Positions 59,513 through 64,000 of a stretch of 64,000 nucleotides of DNA are shown here, one piece after another. Made by a program: the position numbers and the translations under genes. A model generated the notes under the pieces. That model had not been told where the DNA came from, did not search any database, and saw nothing but the letters and a program-made list of their open reading frames with translations. Each line of letters opens with the position of its first letter. Position 1 is the first letter of the stretch. Origin of the DNA: Icerya purchasi (taxonomy: Eukaryota > Arthropoda > Insecta > Hemiptera > Monophlebidae); NCBI GenBank assembly GCA_039619475.1, contig CM077116.1:16117443-16181442 (forward strand), read 5' to 3'.

Positions 59513-59635
59513 CACCTACACACACACTGAAAAAAATAAGACAATGCGAATATAGAAGGGCCTTAACATTCACGCAGTCGCAGAATTTCGCCAAGTTCAG
59601 GGAATAAAATATTTACTGTTACTGCGTCCAGTCGT

Positions 59636-59932
59636 CGCGATTAGTTGCTAGAGCGCTTGGCTTCCGTAACGGAAGTCTCCAGTTCGATGCTGAGCGACAA
59701 CAGAAATTATTACGAAAAATTAAATTTTTTGTATAATATATTGATAAATCAAACAATCACAATATCAGTTCCGAGTGTAGTCTTGCGTGCGTACAGATTC
59801 GTACTGCATGTAAACAATTTCCTAGAACACACTATATGCCTATGCCTCTACAGCTCTAAAATGTACAAATACCTGTAGTCGCCGACGCTTAGGAATTAAG
59901 TGTATGGCACCATGATGATGATGATGATGATT
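59636..59932 (+). repeat. tRNA-derived SINE, family B, with (ATG)n tail
   Basis: The head is tRNA-like: TTAGTTGCTAGAGCGC at 59641-59656 (A-box-like) and CCAGTTCGATGCTG at 59679-59692 (B-box-like), with ttccgtaacggaa as an anticodon-arm-like palindrome between them. The body shares cagttccga(g/a)tgtagtc and taaaatgtac with the partial copy at 22090-22236. It ends in (ATG)n at 59911-59931. Confidence 0.65.
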
Positions 59933-60402
59933 ACTGTCCAAGCTCGGCCAGACGATTTCAAAAATGCTACTTAAATAAAGTATGCCGCTTGAAAGATTTT
60001 GTATGCCGTTCGACGGCGGTTCTTAAAACTGAATGATGCTCGATGACGAATAAATGAAAGGTATCATTAATAAAAAAAAAAGGTTTTTATCTTTATTTCA
60101 GACAAAGACGTTTCGAAACAGTTTTATTAGGAACGTTTAAGAGCATTTTGTGCTAGAATGCCTCTTCTAGCGACAATTTTATAAGCTTGTACGGTCGAAC
60201 CAGAGCCGGTATCTTCCGACTGTATATGTAATAGTTTAATTAGTCGTTAGATACGTGCGCGTTTATATGTCGTCGAAATAACATTTTCAAATAAGTCTGA
60301 AACAGTATCGGGAACGGGGCGAATAACATTTTACCATTATACTGTTCGACAAAAGTATAGCATTCATTTTATAACCGATGTTGTTTCGTTCTGTTCTTAA
60401 AG

Positions 60403-60561
60403 GTGGCTGCACGGAACAAACTGCAATATGGACAAAGAATTATTGCGAATTCATCTGGCACTGCAAGAAGGTAAAGTAGCGGCCAAACCGCATAAAGGAA
60501 TCGTTTCAGAATCGCGCTGGTCGCTGATTTCAACATCGAAAAAGTTCTACAACAGCTTAAG
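60403..60561 (+). CDS. Tret1-like: Tret1-like sugar transporter, exon 4
   Basis: 159 nt, phase 2 in and phase 2 out, encoding the central cytoplasmic loop between TM6 and TM7. Joined to exon 3 it reads DAIKSIRWLHGTNCNMDKEL, then LRIHLALQEGKVAAKPHKGI, WSLISTSKKFYNSLR. The (S/L)xRWLxG block followed by an acidic amphipathic stretch directly after PESPxYL is a hallmark of Tret1-like proteins. The donor is AG|GTAAGA at 60561/60562. The exon is too short and too interrupted upstream to show as a long ORF; phase agreement at both junctions and homology support it. A minus-strand frame across it is a shadow. Confidence 0.88.
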
Positions 60562-63500
60562 GTAAGAATATAATAGAGAAGTCGAATGACAATTAAATAT
60601 TCCAACACACACTAATGTGCTAGGATTCAGAAGGAATTTCAAAAGAAGTGGTGTCATTTTTATGGTCCATCCTTCTAAATTTAGATGCACGAATTTTCGA
60701 TTTTCTATGACGTGCCAATAGATGTAGCGGTTTCCCCTGTCAGTTACTATTCCGTCATTACCGCTTCTCTGATACGAGTATGAAGCTGCGACAGTAGGAG
60801 TCTCGATCATTGTTCCCCCCGGACAACGAGTGTCTTTCTGAAATTGACATTTCTTCTTATTATCGTGTTTCTTTTTTGTTATTTTTCAAAGTCGAAAAAC
60901 AGTCACTTCGACCAAGCTGATGAACCTAGTAGACGCAACTTAGCAACTTTTACCCTTTTACAGTTAAGTGTTGACCGTGTTTCCTTTTAAAGAATACAAA
61001 AAGAAAAATTACTTTCGATCGATTAATCCATTCGAAGCCGAATAAATTTTGCAACAAGTCTCGTTTTCATTTCTTTCGAATTTACGTGAAGGTAATTTTT
61101 GCGTTTAAACAATTTCACGTAATTTGCTCCGTTTTAACCTTCAGCTGTCTTTGGATATCACTCGCTTATTTGGTGAGCATGTGTTTTCGTTCGGAGATAG
61201 ACTATGTAGTTCGATACTGCAGCGTATCTTCTTGTTTTTAAAAGCAACACACATCTATAACAGTGAAATCTGTAATAATCCGATTAAATTTTTGCTTCTC
61301 TTCGACATTTCGTATGGAAAAAACAGTTTCAATGAATTCGTAAAGTGAATGATGATGAAGAAAAGTACGTAGATGAAACAATTAAGGAGAGAGACGTATC
61401 TTTTTTCTCATCTATACGAACACGACTAATCCCCCCCGCCTCCCCCAAAGAAAAGAAAAGAAACATTCCCCGGCTTTACAAACTATCAAACTAACCGTTC
61501 TACGATGAGAATGAAATAAACTCCGCAACTAAGTATATAAAAATCCGGAATAGCTTCATTCTCTAGAACACTACCGCATACGGAACGTTATGAAAGAAGT
61601 TACGATTTATGAAAGTATAAGAATAGTAATTTGACGGGGAAAAAATGAAGACAAAGCTAAAGGTTATCCATTCGTGTCTATCTCTTATTACGTTGTTCCG
61701 GGGCAGATTAGTAATTATAAGAAGGATGTAAAGCTGCAACCAGAGTAAACTCTGGAACGAATGCCGACTGTAATAAGCGTTATGATCAGCACTGCAGTAA
61801 TCACGAAAACAGTGACATCATCAGCCTAGAATTAAAATTCAGACGTCTTTGAGATGCACCGTTTAAAAAAGAAAAAAACGTCTTAAGCTGGAGAAGACGA
61901 GCATGCTCGGAATGACTTCACGAAAGGTTTAGCCAAATTTAGATCACTCGGCTGTGACTACAGACGAAAACCAACCTCAGCGCGCAAGCAGAGAACATAT
62001 AGAATTAAACCAGCGGGTGTGCTAAATAACGATTACGATGAAATGGAAAGTCAGAGAAAAAAAAAAAATTCAAATGCGAGACGCGAGAATTTTTTTTTTA
62101 CTGCAGTAGAGTTTATACATATAAATGCGAAGTCAGAAAATTTAACATTTAAACGACATGCACGCCGTTTTAAATAGCGCCATCTTTTTTCCAAACTAAA
62201 AATTTATCAGTACAGCGCTGTAGTGTAAAGATGGCGCTAGATGCATACTTTATAATTGTATGATGGCGATCTTTTTTAAAAATTCCTAACGAAACCGACT
62301 CCGTTTAATTGTAATTATTATTTTCACTCACTTATTTTTTTAGTTTTCATTTCATTACAATTTCAACGATATCATCCAAATTAAACATCGAATGAAATCT
62401 CACGTTGCAATCATTCGGTTGCCGATTTAAAAATATTCTCTATTATTAGTGGTGAGCCAGCGAAGGGGGAAATAGGGAACACTCCCCTGAAAGAACCAAA
62501 ACCTCGATGAAAAAATTTGTTACAACAGAGAAATTTAATTTGTAGTATAAAATATTATATAGATTTAATTATAACTAATATTTAATACTGTTTTCTAATA
62601 AAACTATTTATGTTACGTTTTCATTCTGTTTTAAAAACAACTGTCGTCGATCTGTTGCCATTTTTATTTATTTTTAATTTTTATTTTGCGATGTAAATGA
62701 AAATATTTATAAATTTTAAATGCTAAACTTGTTTCCAGAGAACAGTCTCCCTTATTCGTGGTATTTTTACAAAATTGTTTTATAATTTTAAGTTTGTAAA
62801 AATACCATAAATGTGGGACTGTACGCCCGAAACGCGTTAGTTTAGTATTAAATTTATAAATAAAAGTTTTCCGAATAAAAAGTTTTATTTATAAAGTTCC
62901 TTAAAAAGTAAATGAGTTCAACGAGAAATATGTATATACATGTATTTTTTTTTACTCGCTCACGAGGACAAAGAATTCGGATCGGGTTCATGATAAAAAT
63001 AAAAAAGAAGTAAAGTCTAATAAAACTACTATCGTTCTATTCTTTCTAGCAGTTTACTATTCAAATTCTAAACTACCATATTTAAGGTATAATTTTATAA
63101 TTTCGTTTTTTTTTCACCTAAAAATAAAATAATAGTTAAATTAAAAATTGTAATAATTATGTGTTTTTAAAAAACATTTTCAAATTTCTAAAAAGGTCGC
63201 TATTTGATTTTTTTTATGAAACACAAGGGCTATTTCTAAAATCTACTGCCTACTGTATAAGATATTACATAATTATATAATTTCCGTCTCCAAAATATCT
63301 CTCCGGATCTGTGTCTTATTGTAGAACGACAGTGACGATAATAGTAATAATCGTTACGCCGAGATCGGTATATTCGGTATATTCCGGGAAGATGAAACAT
63401 TTGAACGATGTAGTATTGCATTCGTACAGCTGGTAAAATCGTAATTGTTGCGAGCCCAATTTCATTATCAATAATCGTTTCGAGATGTTGATCAAAATTA

Positions 63501-64000
63501 AAAACGTAAGGTAAAAATAATCCATTGCGAAACGTTCGTGTATACCATTTTTTTTTTTATTTATTTTTTTTTTTTTTCAGTTCCGATTTATTGTCCGGAC
63601 TACGCTATTTTTCTAAGAAACGGCAAAACGTTTTTAATACCCCGAAATTTTCTAACTTTCTATTCATCATTTTGAAGAGTTTTTCAACCTCTAACGCAAT
63701 TCTGGAACGTTTTCATTTTTACTTAAATTCGGATATAAAAATGTTCGGTATGATTTGCACATTGTACTAAAAGTACGTATATTTCTTTCGTATTTTCTTG
63801 TTAAAAGTTGATGTTGGTGTTACGGTTTCGATCACTCAACCTAAATTCATTTTTTCTTCTAACTAGTATTTTTCTGGTATAGTATATATTTTTTCATATT
63901 TATTTTCAAGAAAAATCCTACCGTTTCGTCATCGTCATTTTTTCTTGAAACGTTACGACATATTTACTTTGCGTTTTTAATTTCAAATTTTTCTGATTAA
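60562..64000 (+). other. Start of transporter intron 4; no further exon found
   Basis: I searched for the expected TM7 continuation (QQLSGIN-type motif) and did not find it. The AT-rich frames at 61124-61348 and 63525-63770 do not resemble the transporter. The missing C-terminal exons (TM7-TM12) must lie beyond the window. Confidence 0.6.

Larger units (their letters stand above)
51190..60402 (+). other. Transporter intron 3
   Basis: A 9.2-kb GT-AG intron. The acceptor at 60401-60402 is preceded by a T-rich tract (ttgtttcgttctgttctt). It contains the hAT derivative (52131-52921), an A-rich strand-biased stretch (53200-54500), a 12-bp repeat array, two LINE relics and a SINE. Confidence 0.75.

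Noticed and set aside
63580..63770. Possible exon 5 after a TTTTTTTCAG acceptor
   Set aside because: The frame is open and phase-compatible but does not show TM7 or the QQLSGIN-type motif expected next.
1..64000. CRISPR arrays, operons, rRNA genes, phage or endogenous virus genes
   Set aside because: No regularly spaced direct repeats with unique spacers, no prokaryotic gene organisation, no rRNA core sequences and no gag/env-like or viral replicase motifs recognised.

Overview
The window is AT-rich nuclear DNA from an animal, almost certainly an arthropod and most likely an insect. I infer this from GT-AG introns of several kilobases, a trehalose/sugar-transporter gene of the arthropod Tret1-like type, a mariner element, a Tc3-like DDE transposase relic, a Mutator-type transposase relic, many non-LTR retrotransposon (LINE) fragments and tRNA-derived SINEs. 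The species cannot be fixed from sequence alone; a hemipteroid insect is a guess. No bacterial-style genes, operons or CRISPR arrays are present.

The only host gene I can support is on the + strand in the right third. It is an SLC2/Tret1-like major facilitator sugar transporter with four coding exons at 42448-42628, 46968-47242, 50879-51189 and 60403-60561. All four join in phase with consensus splice sites and give about 308 residues: the N-terminal half (TM1-TM6 plus the start of the central cytoplasmic loop). The C-terminal half must lie beyond 64000. Its introns carry LINE relics, an A40 tail, a decayed SINE, a hAT deletion derivative and another SINE.

The first 42 kb upstream is a transposon graveyard. 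From left to right it holds: a decayed Tc3-like DDE transposase (0.48-1.33 kb); LINE 3' ends (3.6, 7.1, 15.6, 17.9, 20.7 kb on +); a decayed EN-RT LINE (13.0-14.7, -); a Mutator-type transposase remnant (18.8-19.4, -); an RT remnant (19.7-20.4, -); a long inverted repeat (8.34-9.12 kb); SINEs of several families (22.1, 23.3, 25.0, 30.5, 34.5 kb); a LINE nested in another LINE copy (26.7-28.3 kb); a pair of related TA-microsatellite-embedded elements (30.7 and 34.0 kb); and a structurally intact 1318-bp mariner with an uninterrupted 358-residue transposase (36334-37651, -).

The most informative structures are the intact mariner with 29-bp perfect terminal repeats; the hAT derivative with a perfect 8-bp target duplication; a paralogous empty site near 45066 that dates and delimits the LINE insertion at 26783-27523; the hairpin-type elements that share a recurring motif; and the transporter gene, whose exons are not visible from long ORFs alone. 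I found no convincing new multi-gene system. Much of the remainder is AT-rich DNA in which I see no gene.
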